DNA of 64,000 bases from Austropuccinia psidii. Lineage: Eukaryota > Basidiomycota > Pucciniomycetes > Pucciniales > Sphaerophragmiaceae. Under the pieces are notes generated by a model. That model did no database searches. It was not told the origin of the DNA and was given only the letters and a program-made list of their open reading frames with translations. A program made the position numbers and the translations under genes. Of the stretch, positions 13,501 to 24,969 are shown in pieces. The stretch's first letter is position 1. Each line of letters starts with the position of its first letter. The stretch is taken from positions 19,568,499 through 19,632,498 of the forward strand of contig JALGQZ010000015.1 of the NCBI GenBank assembly GCA_023105745.1, given 5' to 3'.

Positions 13501-14257
13501 ACATCAAAGAGGGTGTCATGGGGCTTGTTTTCTTTGAATGGGGAGTTGTCTGGCCTTGCCTCGTTCACTTGCTTGATTGATCTTCCAGAACATTTTCTGC
13601 TGGTGGTGCAGGGGAGTAGGACTGGCTGCAGTTAGATGGTAAGTTGGAGAATGGATCATGATGCAAAATTGAATCGTAATTTTTGGCTGGCTTAGAAAAG
13701 GAATGCCGAGAGGCATCATTGATTGATGTGAATTTGGTGATAGGCAAGCTTGAGGAATCAAGAAGTGGAACTTCAGAAGGAGTGTAGTTGAGGTCGGGAA
13801 GATTTTTGGCACTGAGAACAGTGTTGAGCTGCTGAGGAGGCACTGAAACACGAGTAGATGAGTTGTGGGGAGGTCCTGAGAGCCAAGTGGCATGTCCTGA
13901 TAGGTTCAATATGGAAGTAACAACTGATGGAGTTGGCTGATTTGAGGAAGGATTGAAATGTTTAGGTTGTTCAAATCGTTCTGCCTGGTTAAGAAGAGCA
14001 GCAACCACTTGGGTAGATTGTTCCGATGCGGTATGATGATGGCTTGATGAGTTGATATCTGCAGCAGTGCTATCAGCAATGATATGGCTTGGGCTTTCTT
14101 GATCTTGGAAGGATTGAGTATGAATTGTTTTGTGGTGAGCAGATAGATTTTGGTTATGTGTCTAGGAAAAGCATTGCAGTGATTAGCTAAGCATTGGTAA
14201 TAATAGCTAGGGGGGTTCACTTACCAAAAACAAAGAAAATTTATCTTTTGATGCCAT
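7566..14257 (-). pseudogene. Large Ser/Pro/His-rich gene of unknown function (gene X), split by a solo LTR
   Basis: ATG at 14257 opens an 11-codon exon (MASKDKFSLFL). A GTAAGT...CTAG intron at 14162-14224 follows, then …THNQNLSAHHKTIHTQSFQ…. The frame is open to about 13565, shifts once, and continues to 13137, where the solo LTR sits. On the far side of the LTR the same frame resumes (…LPSLRSHDMAKVCQEVG…). From about 10690 to 8976 a single frame carries the gene with in-frame stops at 10629, 10341, 9522 and 9252; a cluster of stops at 10680-10730 may mark an intron. Decayed coding sense reaches 7566. The protein is hydrophilic, rich in Ser, Pro, His, Gln and Glu, with no domain I recognise. 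Clear exon structure and long same-frame stretches argue for a former real gene. Confidence 0.6.
10980..13131 (-). mobile_element. Solo LTR of family L1 with 5-bp target duplication
   Basis: A 2152-bp copy of the LTR at 1665-3859, in the same orientation, running from TGTAAGGTTT to CAGGCTCACA. It is flanked by the perfect direct repeat ACAGT (10975-10979 and 13132-13136), the 5-bp duplication expected of LTR-element integration. No internal retroelement sequence lies beside it, so it is a solo LTR left by LTR-LTR recombination. It sits inside gene X; removing the LTR and one ACAGT restores the reading frame across the junction (2157 bp, a multiple of 3). Confidence 0.93.
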
Positions 14258-14929
14258 TGGAACAGTATTTTTCCTGGCTTGTTCTTGTTCATCGTATTGG
14301 TTGACTCATTAGATGGGATAGGTGAGGTTGATGAGGCTAAGTGAAGACTGAGATTGGGTATGCGCTGCTCAGGATGTTGATTTTAATCAAGAGACCTTTT
14401 GTGCCAATGTTGAGAAACAGGCATTTGGCAAGGTGAGAATGCGCTAAAGATGACTCAAGGAGGACGTAAGTGAATTGAATGAAATAATCAAGACAGGAGA
14501 AGGCTGAAATAAAAGGAATTCAATATTGATTAAAAATATTTTGATTAAGAAGAATTGTGATGATAGAAAGTTAAATAAAATTTTGAAAATCTAAAAATTT
14601 TAGATCCAATTGAGAGGTTGATTTACATTTTTTAATTTTCTTCGAAATCTCTGGGTTTTGAAATTGAAAATACATAGATGATGATTATAAAATGAAATTT
14701 TAAATCTAATGAATCTTGATTTATATTGTTTTTATTATTTTGGTTTTTCTTATTATTTTTGTTTGAATTTTAATGAAGAAATTAAGATGAGGAAAATTGA
14801 GATTTATTGTTTTTTTCCATTATATTAAAAATTAATTTGACTTTTTTTGAGAATTTTTGAAGAACTGATATTGAAAATTAGATTAATGTAAGAAGCAAAA
14901 AATGATTTTGACTATTTAGAAGTTGAAGC
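14258..14929. other. Intergenic region upstream of gene X
   Basis: AT-rich, with no open frame of note. It would hold the promoter of gene X if that gene began at 14257; I see no convincing TATA element. Confidence 0.4.
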
Positions 14930-16052
14930 AATCCTGTTGAGGATAGAAGTATGATCGTCTACTGTAAATTTATCAATCTTACCATTTTGTAAGTTTTTGA
15001 ATAAGCTGTATGCTTTTTTTGGAATTTGTAATGACATGGATAATCTGGTAAAAGAGTTACTATCACCGCCATCTGGATAAAGAGTAAGATGTCTAGTGCT
15101 TTTTGCTTTTCAGACCATTTGTACAATACCAGGTTCTTTACCTGTTAAATAAATATTAATAGAGTGGTCTGGAAAGACAAAAAAATTATTAAATAAATCA
15201 AAGTTATCAAAGATCAAGGTTCCATCACTTGTAGAAATTGGGATAGAAAGAAAATGAGCAAACTCTGAAGAGTCTGTTTGATCAATATGAGGAAAGTTAG
15301 AAAAGTTATTTAAAGTAAATGTTAATTGATTTGCAAATGAAGAAGAATAAAAATCAGTAAAGTCTAAAATCTCAAATCCTGGAATGTTGAATTGTTTCAT
15401 TTGATTTGAATTCATTTCGAAAACTGTTGATGATAATTTTTGAAAGAGATTTTGAATAATATTTTGTAATTGTGAGAGTTGAAGTGATAAAGAATTATAA
15501 AGTTCCAGGTTATTAGAAATAGAAGTGGAATTGATATAACACCCAATTGTAAAGTCACCAAGTCAAGGTGTTCTCCATCCAATTGCATACATGGAACCGG
15601 TGATCTTGTTTCCAGATTCTTGTAATTTGTGAAGAAAAAGTTTATATTTAAATAAAAAAAGTTGATAAAAAGTTGGGTTGAGATTTTTCATAATCATTCA
15701 GGTTTCTAAAAGTAATAAATTGGATGATTACAAAAGTTTTATCAGGTGAATGAAGAAGTGATTCATCGTCTAGAATTGTAAATCCAAAATTTATAGAAAG
15801 ATATTTTTTTTAATATAAGTTCTGTAAGAGTGAGTTTTTGTTAAAAAAGTTGATCTTAAAGTTTTCCTATCAAAATCATTATGAGGAAATTGATAAAAGC
15901 AAGATTCATGTAAAAAATTACATGTTCTGAAATAAGGAGTTTCATACCTACATCCTAATTTTTTTTTCATTTTGATGGTGGAGTTGATGAGATTTCTGAG
16001 AATTGTTTAGATTTTTTTTGAGATATCTATTTGATTTCATTGCTCTAGGCAT
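14930..16052 (-). pseudogene. Decayed gene of unknown function (gene W)
   Basis: A candidate ATG at 16052 (MPRAMKSNRYLKK…) begins an AT-rich coding-like stretch broken by stops and probable short introns. The best-preserved part is 15415-14934, where one frame reads …FEILDFTDFYSSSFANQLTF…, a TGA stop at 15110-15112 (…PGIVQMV*KAKSTRHL…), then …RLSMSLQIPKKAYSLFKNLQ… to a terminal stop near 14931. The TGA is most simply a former Trp codon. It is rich in Phe, Asn and Ser, with no transmembrane run or domain I recognise. It lies on the same strand as genes X, Z and Y. Confidence 0.45.
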
Positions 16053-17828
16053 TTTGAAATTTGAAAAGAGTAATAAAATTCAAAAAATAAATTTTAAAAA
16101 AGCTGAATAACAATCTTATACCCTCATAAAATTATGAGTTTAGCCAATCTTTGACAAGCACACATCCATTCAGTTTTAAAAAGTTTATTTAATGAATATT
16201 ATTGTAGTAAGTAATGAAGAAATGAGTGGAAAGGTATTTTTTTGCTAATAGTAAGGCTAAAAATCAAAGAGAAGCACTGGAATTAGTGGAAATAACACAA
16301 AAAAATGATTTGGTGTGAAAGCTGCTAGTTCTGAGGTGGTGGTCATCACCGGAGCTTCAAAATGATGAAACCATACCTTAATTGAATTCCAGGGGCCCCG
16401 ACTGCTCTGTATGACTGGTTTTGGCAGTGGGGGGCTGTAAAATATGTCTCGAGGCTCTGTAACAAGCCCCAGGTGACTGTATTGTTTGGAAGAAAAAAAT
16501 ATATTCTGAAATTGGCTGACTGGTGATACAGCCACCCAAAAGAAATAACAAACATGTGTTGATTTCAAATTGAATTGATATAATTAATTCAATCAATTTG
16601 AAATGGTATTAAATCAAATAAGTTAATTAATTAGATAAATTTCAGAATGAATTAATTAATTTCAATGAATCAATTAATTAATTTAATTAATTAACTTTAA
16701 TTAATCAATTAATTAATTAATTTCAATGAATCAATTAATTCATTTCAATGAATAAATCAATTAATTTACTTAATTAATGAATTTCATTGAATCAATTAAT
16801 TAATTAATTAATTTCAATGAATCAATCAAGTACTTTAATTTATTAATTTCAATAAATCAATTAATTAATTAAATTAATTCATTTAGAATCAAATTTATTT
16901 ATTTGGAAATGAGATTTAAAAATTGAAAATGAAATGTAATTAATTGAAAAAAATATTGGGTATGTGAAAAGGAAACTTTATAAATTGATATAATTGATCA
17001 TTACAGTTCAAATTAAATCACAATGGATTCATTTAAATTATTGAAGTGAATTAATTAAGTCTATTAATTCAAAAAATAAATTAATTGAGTATGTGAAATG
17101 CTAAATTTATGAATTTGAGCTGTTATAAACTTAAAGTAATAATACTAATAGTTTAATTATGGTTTTTTAAACAAAATTGAAAAATATTTAGTTATTATAA
17201 ATTAATGGTTTAATTAAAAGAAAATAATAATAAGCTGTTTGAAAAGAGAAAGTACTAATTATTTATTGAAAATAACTGTTAGACCCAAAAACATTACATG
17301 TGTATTTCAGAGTTTATTTGGAGGTTGATTTGGGGTTGGAAAATGTGGAGTAAGATATTGAAAAGAGGGTAAAGATTTAATAGCAAGAAAGATTAGATGG
17401 GAATATAGTTTTTCCTACAAAGTAAAGAAACATAAGCATGAAATTAACTTAGCTTATTGGCATTCATGCAAGTCAAGTCAGCATGGTATTGTCATTAGAA
17501 AAGACAAGGTTTTTTGATGGCAATTGAAAATAAGGACAGTGAGGATGTTATTAGTATGAGTATATTGTAGTGAAGGATAATATTTTTTATTTTAGTTGAT
17601 GAGGAATGTTGAAAACAAGGGATTTGCTTGGTGCTCTGAGTCAAGTCTTATTTAAGAACAAAGGCCATAGCTAATGAATGAAAAGGGAGTTTGAAAATAA
17701 AACTATTCTAAAATTCAAAGCATGGAAAATAGAAAACAAGAAAAGATTGAGCTTTTTCTTGTAATAGGAGACTAATTACAATGGTTCAAATATCATGTGT
17801 AAGTAAATTAGAAACAGGAGGTAAAGAA
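16053..17828. other. AT-rich non-coding stretch
   Basis: No supported gene. Small overlapping minus-strand open frames at 16257-16596 have no family resemblance I can see. A TTAA/ATTA-rich simple repeat occupies 16565-16880. Confidence 0.5.
16565..16880. repeat. AATT/TTAA simple-sequence tract
   Basis: Irregular runs of TTAATTAATTAA alternate with TTTCAATGAATC, repeated about six times with variations. Being self-complementary, it can form hairpins. It looks like an expanded microsatellite. Confidence 0.8.
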
Positions 17829-19150
17829 TCAGAGTTGCAAGGGTGGAAGGAGTGATGTCACAGTGGCTTGTGCTTCCCATTGGTTTAAAAAATAACTTGT
17901 AAGATATTGAGCCAATTGATGTCGTGAAGGTGGGCGAACAAGTTGGACATCAGTGAATGGTTTCATACCCTTAGAAAAAAATGATTTAAGATGAAAAGAT
18001 AGATTTTTCCAAACTAGCTCTTTGGGTGGAGGTGGCTTAACATGTTGGTGAATAAGATGAAAAGAGCATATGATGAGCATGGCATTGGAAATTGAAAAAT
18101 TCCGATGATCCTTTTGTGCAGTGAATAATCCCTTGACACCTAATATTAAATAGTAAACAACAGGAAGGAAATTATGATGGCTATGGTATCAAACCAACTT
18201 CTTCTTGGCAGTTTCAACTTGGAGATCATTGTCAGAATTAGAGGTTACCACTTGAGGAGCTGAGTGAATTATTATGGAAGAGATTTGGTTATTAGAATGG
18301 AGGGCCTTTCTTTTTTTGACACATTTAGATTGTTCAGTGTGGTTAGGGGAAACATTGTCAAGGGAGGCTTGTGCTTTGAATATGACATAAGGAATCATGA
18401 CATCTAAAATGAGGTCTTGAAAAATCTTTAACTGTTGATCTGAGTCAGAAGAAATATTGTATTATTCTTGAGAATTGTTTGAGCCACTTGGACTTTGACA
18501 TGCCATGGAAATCAGTTCCATTGGTGAAAATGAGGGTCTTTTGAGGCCTTCAAAGTATGAAATCATATCCAGATAAATGTTGACCTCATCAATTTGTGCT
18601 TGAGGTGGTACAGGAGGTTTTGGTATGCAAAATTCATCCATGGTTGCTGAGACTGAAGCTTCAATGACTTCTTCCCAAGCAGTAATGGTGAATGATCTGG
18701 GCTGCGACATATAGATCCGATGACGCACAAAATGAGTTTCAGGGTGCTTTTAATTACGAATGCTGGGGTCAAGTGAAAATGGTTGTGAAATATGAATTTC
18801 AGGAGCAGTGACTTGGTCATAGATCAGAATCTTAAAGATTGAGGATGTAACATAAACTTCTTCTTTTGTGGCATTGGGAAATGGAGCACCTGGAGAAATC
18901 TATTATAAGCATTAGTTCATGGGAGTAGTATAATTTTAAACTAACTATTATCGCAGAGCTTGTCAATCCATTTGCTATATGAGGAAGAGCACTGTTTAAA
19001 ATTTAAATTCCCCTTTGCAGGCTGTTCGGAGCCCAAATTTTGGTAGCGCCAGGAAAAGAGTGAGTCAATTGCTTCAAATGTGCTTTGGTATTTGGCGTGG
19101 GTGGGGCGTCCATGGGTGAATGTTTTGAACAGCTCATAAAATTTTGATCA
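17829..19150 (-). pseudogene. Decayed intron-bearing gene of unknown function (gene Z)
   Basis: An upstream exon ending at 18946 reads …FTHGRPTHAKYQSTFEAIDS… and …NFKQCSSSYSKWIDKLCDN…. A GTTAGT...CTCCAG intron with CTAAT branch sequence (18890-18945) joins it in frame to …APFPNATKEEVYVTSSIFKI…. From 18889 to 17829 a single minus-strand frame continues (…RSFTITAWEEVIEASVSATM…, …LDMISYFEGLKRPSFSPMEL…, …HVKPPPPKELVWKNLSFHLK…) with premature stops near 18749, 18462 and 18189 but no frameshift. I do not recognise the protein. Gene Y ends only a few bases upstream on the same strand, so Y and Z could be one gene. An open frame over about 1 kb with isolated stops indicates a former gene rather than chance. 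Confidence 0.5.
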
Positions 19151-19161
19151 TAATTAATCAG

Positions 19162-20825
19162 TTAAAATAAAGAATTGATCATTGGGGGAGTAAAGAGGCT
19201 GTGGTTCTGGAGGCATGATTGATGAGGTTCATGCAAAACGGGTGGAGATGGGCCCACATGAGAGAGATGATTAGATGGGTCCCTAATTCCAGGAGTTGGA
19301 GCATGAGACGGTGTAGATGGATTTGATTGAGAGGTCAGAAGAGTGTTTTCTGGATTTTCAAAATGAGGAGCAGATAGTGTATGGGAGCTTTTTACCTGGT
19401 TAATTTGCATTGGTGACAATACAACATGGGGTGTTGTGGTGTTAATTGGAGTGGTTGTATTTGAAGGGATTTGGGAAGGAACATTTGGACTACTACTATT
19501 CTCTGCTATTGAAACATGTAATTCTTCTTGAATAATTTCATTTGTTGGAGTCAGTGGATGAACCTGAGTTGGAGAATTGGGGATGTTATTGGCTGGTACT
19601 TCAAAAGAGTGGTCATTGTTGAAATGAGTAGATTCACGTTGTGAAGATCTGCTGGGGGTGAAATTTGGTGGATGTTTGGGAATTTGTTCCTCAGTAATCA
19701 TTGGGGGGGTGATGGGAGTCTCAAGTGGGATGGTTGAGGGAACAGGGGGTTCAACAATGGCAGATTGTAAAGAATAGGGGAGGTCATTTGATTGGGTGTT
19801 CAATAACAATTGGGGGTTGATTGTTTGGGGGGGGGGATACAATTGGTACAAAGGGTTGATGTAGTAGAAGACATATTCATGGAAACTACCTCTTGAGTAT
19901 TATTAAAGGTAAAAGTTTGCTGCATAAACCTACAAATATTTGGTGGTTTTTTTTTGAATTTTCTGTTTTTTCTTGTGATTTCCATCAGGAACAACCTCCT
20001 CCAAAGAGGATGATTGAGATGAGCATATGGAAGGGACTTCTCTCCCAATAACTTCAACATTGCCATCTATGAGACCAATTGCTTGTGATGAAGACAATTC
20101 TACAAGAAGGGAGATAAGATTAATACAAAATTGAGGACAGGCATGAAGAATAATAATTACCATGTTCTTTTTGAGAAATCAATGTAAGGCCCTTTTTCAA
20201 ATAATCCTTAATCACAATTGATACAGGATTCTTTTCAGCTTCAGAAGGGGCATTATTGAGAATTTTCTTGATACGGTGGTGATTGAGAGAAAATTCTTCA
20301 TGGGAGAGGGGAGTTAACTCAGAAGAAAGAATTGGTGAGATAGAGTTTACTTGAGTGGGTGGGCTATTCATGTCGAATCCTATGAATGAGGGGGGTGGAA
20401 GGGTTTGTGGAGTATTTGGGTGTGGGTTACATAAACTCATGTTTGGTGTGTTTGTGATATCTAATAAATTTTTGCAAAAATATATTATTAAAAAATGTTG
20501 GGGATGAAATTACGTGGGGAAGAAAAAATTTACCAAGTTGAAAGGGGGTTCTATTTATGTTGTTTTGTGGGGGGCAGGGCAAGATGTGACAATGACTAAG
20601 GGGAGCAGGTGGGACTATATTGGGAGAATTGAGGTAGTGAAAAAGATGGTAACATTCCTGGGGTTCGGTACTTTGGTTTGGGGTGGACAATGAATTGATG
20701 GATGAATGAGATGGTGCCTCATTTTGAGAAGATAAGGATGAATTCAAATCTGTGTTATTCAAAAAAAACCTATGAAACATTTCATCAAAAGAGACATCAG
20801 AATCAGGTGGTTGGGGTGGATTCAT
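19162..20825 (-). pseudogene. Three-exon Pro/Ser/Thr/Asn-rich gene of unknown function (gene Y)
   Basis: ATG at 20825 (MNPPQPPDSDVSFDEMFHRF). Exon 1 is 20534-20825, intron 1 20461-20533 (GTAAAT...TTAG), exon 2 20161-20460, intron 2 20100-20160 (GTAATT...GTAG), and exon 3 starts at 20099. Both introns are phase 1 and splicing joins open frames exactly. Exon 3 carries a basic patch (…NHKKKQKIQKK…) that could be a nuclear localisation signal. The frame then shifts at a 9-base T/A run (19947-19955) and again at a 10-base G/C run (19827-19836). It continues as a Pro/Thr/Ser/Asn-rich tail to the stop at 19162. No known domain. Both breaks lie in homopolymers, so they may be sequencing errors; the gene could then be intact. 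Confidence 0.55.
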
Positions 20826-21120
20826 AGTATTGGGTATTATATTGTTAGGAGAGGGATTTAAATTGCCAACAGAAGTTAAAAACAGAGGAACTTAGGGAAA
20901 ACACAGGAAAAACATCTCTATTTATATTGCAGGTCCCAATGTAATGAAGTGAGGGTTTAGCCCATAGAAATAGAGAAGAAATGAGTTTTGTGGTTTCAAG
21001 GGAAAGAAAGCTGTAGATCCTCTAGACATAAAACAAAATTACACATTTAGCAAGGAATTCAGTGTCAGGATATGTGTATCTTTAGATTCCTCCTTCAAAT
21101 ACATGGGTGATTATATTAGA

Positions 21121-24100
21121 TGGTACAGTCACACCTGTAGGTGGGTGAGAGATTTAGCCCACCAGTAATAATTTATTCAACATGTAAACCAATTATGACT
21201 GGAATAGATTTGTGTCCACAGAATGTCATCAGAGTGATATTAGGACTTCTGGTCACAATCCGTACCACTTGGCTGCTTGAAATCCAATCAGACCCACTCA
21301 GATATAGAAAAAACTGTATCTGAATGAGGTCCAGCCACAATACAGCTTTGGCTGTAATCATACACAGGTGGTCAGATTATGAGTGCCGGTCATAATTTGT
21401 ACCATATGCAAACCAATTAGGGCCGAAATGGGTTTGTCTCCTTGAAATCCAATCAGACCCACTCAGATACAGAAAAAACTGTATCTGAATGAGGTCCAGA
21501 CACAATAAAGCTTGTCCTTAATTGTACACAGGTGGTCAAATACCATGGCGGTCATAAATTGTACCACTTGCAAACCAAATATGGCGGTAATTGGTTTGTC
21601 TCCTGGAAATGTGATGAGAACCACTCAGATACAGAAAAAACTGTATCTGAATGAGTTCCAGAGAAAATAAAACTTTGGCTGTAATCATACACAGGTGGTC
21701 AAATTAGGACCACCAGTCATAATTTGTACCATATGCCAACCAATTACGGCCGTAATTGGTTTGTCTCCTTGAAATCCAATCAGACCCACTCAGATACAGA
21801 AAATACTGTATCTGAATGAGGTCCAGGCACAATATAGCTTTGGCTGTAATCATACACAGGTGGTCAAATTATGACTGCCGGTCATAATTTGTACCATATG
21901 CAAACCAATTACGGCCGTGATTGGTTTGTCTCCTTGAAATGCAATCAGACCCACTCAGATACAGAAAAATCTGTATCTGAATGAGGTCCAGCCACAATAC
22001 AGCTTTGGCTGTAATCATACACAGGTGGTCAAATTATGAGCGCCGGTCATAATTTGTCCCATATGCAAACCAATTACGGCTGTAATTGGTTTGTCTGCTT
22101 GAAATCCAATCAGACCCACTCAGATACAGAAAAAACTATATCTGAATGAGGTCCAGGCACAATACAGCTTTGGCTTTAATCATACACAGGTGGTCAAATT
22201 ATGACCACCTGTCATAATTTGGACCATATGCAAATTTATTACGGCGGTAATTGGTTTGTCTCCTGGAAATGTAAACAGAGCCACTCAGATACAGAACAAA
22301 CTGTATCTGAATGAGGTCCAGGCACAATACAGCTTTGGCGGTAATCATAGAAAGGTGGTCAAATTATGACCACCAGTCATAATTTGTACCATATGCAAAC
22401 CAATCATGGACGTAATTAGTTTGTCTCCTTGAAATCCAATCAGACCCACTCAGATTCACTAACAAACTGTATCTGAATGAGGTCCAGGCACAATACAGCT
22501 TGTCTGTAATCATACACAGGTGGTCAAATTATGAGCGCCGGTCATAATTTGTCCCATATGCAAACCAATTATGGCCGTAATTGGTTTGTCTCCTTGGAAT
22601 CCAATCAGACCCAGTCAGATACAGAAAACGATGTATCTTAATGAGGTCCAGGAACAATACAGCTTTGGCTGTAATCATCCACAGGTGGTCAAATTATGAC
22701 TGCCGGTAATAATTTGTACCACTTGCAAACCAAATACGGCCGTAATTGGTTTGTCTCCTTGAATTCGAATGACACCCACTCAGATAAAGAAAAAACTGTA
22801 TCTGAATGAGGTCCAGGCACAATACAGATTTGGCTGTAATCATACACAGATGGTCATAATTTGTACCATAGGCAAACCAATTACGGCCATAATTGGTTTG
22901 TCTCCTTGAAATCCAATCGGACCCACTCAGATACAGAAAAAACTGTATCTGAATGAGGTCCAGGCACAATACAGCTTGTCTGTAATTATGACTGCTGGTC
23001 ATAATTTGTACCATATGCAAACCAATTACACCCGTAATTGGTTTGTCTCCTTGAAATCCAATCAGACCCACTCAGATACAGAAAAAACTGTATCTGAATG
23101 AGGTCCAGGAACAATACAGCTTCGGCTGTAATCATCCACCGGTGGTCAAATCATGACCACCAGTCATAATTTGTACCATTGCAAACCAGAAACGGCCATA
23201 ATTGGTTTGTCTCCTTGAAATCCAATCAGACCCACTCAGATACAGAAAAAACTGTATCTGAATGAGGTCCAGCCACAATACAGCTTTGGCTGTAATCATA
23301 CACAGGTGGTCAAATTATGACCTCTGGTCATAATTTGTACCATATGCAAACCAATTATGGCTGTAATTGCTTTGTCCCCTTGAAATCCAATCAGACCCAC
23401 GCAGATACAGAGAAAACTGTATCTGAATGAGGTCCAGCCACAATATGGCTTGTCAGACCCACTCAGATACAGAAAAAACTGTATCTGAATGAGGTCCAGA
23501 CACAATCAAGCTTGTCTTTAATTGTACACAGGTGGTCAAATCATGATTTCCAGTCATAATTTATACCACTTGCAAACCACATATGGCCATAATAGGTTTT
23601 TCTCCTGGAAATAGAATCAGACCCACACAGATACAGAAAAACTCTATCTGAATGAGGGCCAGAGACAATCCAGCTTTGGCTGTAATCATACACAGGTGGT
23701 CAAATTATGACTGCCGGTCATAATTTGTACCATATGCAAACCAATTATGGCCGTAATTGTTTTGTCTCCTTGAAATCCAATCAATACAACTGAGATACAG
23801 AGAAAACTGTATCTGAATGAGGTCCAGCCACAATATGGCTTGTCAGACCCACTCAACTACAGAAAAAACTGTATCTTAATGAGGTCCAGACACAATAAAG
23901 CTTGTCTTTAATTGTACACAGGTGGTCAAATTATGATTTCCGGTCATGAATTGTACCACTTGCAAACCACATATGGCCATAATAGGTTTTTCTCCTGGAA
24001 ATATAATCAGAACCACTCAGATACAGAAAAAACTGTATCTGAATGAGGGCCAGAGACCACACAGCTTTGGCTGTAATGATACACAGGTGGTCAAATTATG

Positions 24101-24969
24101 ACCGCTGGTCATAATTTGTACCATATGTAAACCAAGTATGGCTGTAATTGGTTTGTCTCCTTGAAATCCTATCAAACCAACTGAGATACAGAGAGAACTG
24201 TAATTGAAAGAGGTCCAGGCACAATACAGCTTTGGCTGTAATCATACTTAGGTGGTCAAATTATGACGACCCATCATAATTTGTGCCACTTGCTAACCAA
24301 TTATGGCTGTAATTTGTTTGTCTCCTTGAAATGTAATCAGACCCACTCACATACAGAATCAACTTTATCTGAATGAGGTCCAGCCACAATACGGCTTGTC
24401 AGACCCACTCAGATATAGAAAAAACTGTATCTGAATGAGTTCCAGGCACAATACAGCTTGTCTGCAATCATACACAGGTGGTCAGATTATGACCTCCAGG
24501 CATAATTTGTACCATATGCAAACCAATTATGGCCGTAATTGGTTTGTCTCCACGAAATCCAATCAGACCCACTCAGATAAAGAAGAAACTGTATATGAAT
24601 GAGGTCCAGCCACAATATAGCTTGTCTGTAATCATACACAGGTGGTCAAATTATGAAAGCCAGTCATAATTTCTAGCATATGCAAACCAATTACGGCTGT
24701 AATTTGTTTGTCTCCTTGAAATACAATCAGACCCACTCAGATACAGAAAAAACTGTATCTGAACGAGGTCCAGCCACAATACAGCTTGTCTGTGATCATA
24801 CACAGGTGGTCAAATTATGACCGCCGGTCATAATTTGTACCATATGCAAACCAATTATGGCTGTAATTGGTTTGTCTCCTTGAAATCCAATCAGACCCAC
24901 TCAGATACAGAAAAAACTGTATCTGAATGAGGTCCAGCCACAATAAAGCTTGTCTGTAATCATACACAG
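21121..24969. repeat. Satellite array of ~165-bp units, first block
   Basis: Roughly two dozen head-to-tail, 163-165 bp units; starts of CACAGGTGGTC at 21363, 21527, 21690, 21855 and 22020 show the period. Each unit contains several inverted repeats: AATTATGAC...GTCATAATT, AACCAATTACGG followed directly by its reverse complement, CAGATACAG-AAAAAA-CTGTATCTG, and ACAGC-TTTG-GCTGT. Some units are shortened, and a two- to three-unit block is itself repeated (around 23450 and 23845). Divergence between units is modest and much of it sits at CpG positions. Short peptide frames such as LDLIQIQFFLYLSG are by-products of the repeat. Confidence 0.95.

Noticed and set aside
16257..16596. Three overlapping minus-strand open frames
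   Set aside because: Short, mutually exclusive frames with no resemblance to a family and no splice context.
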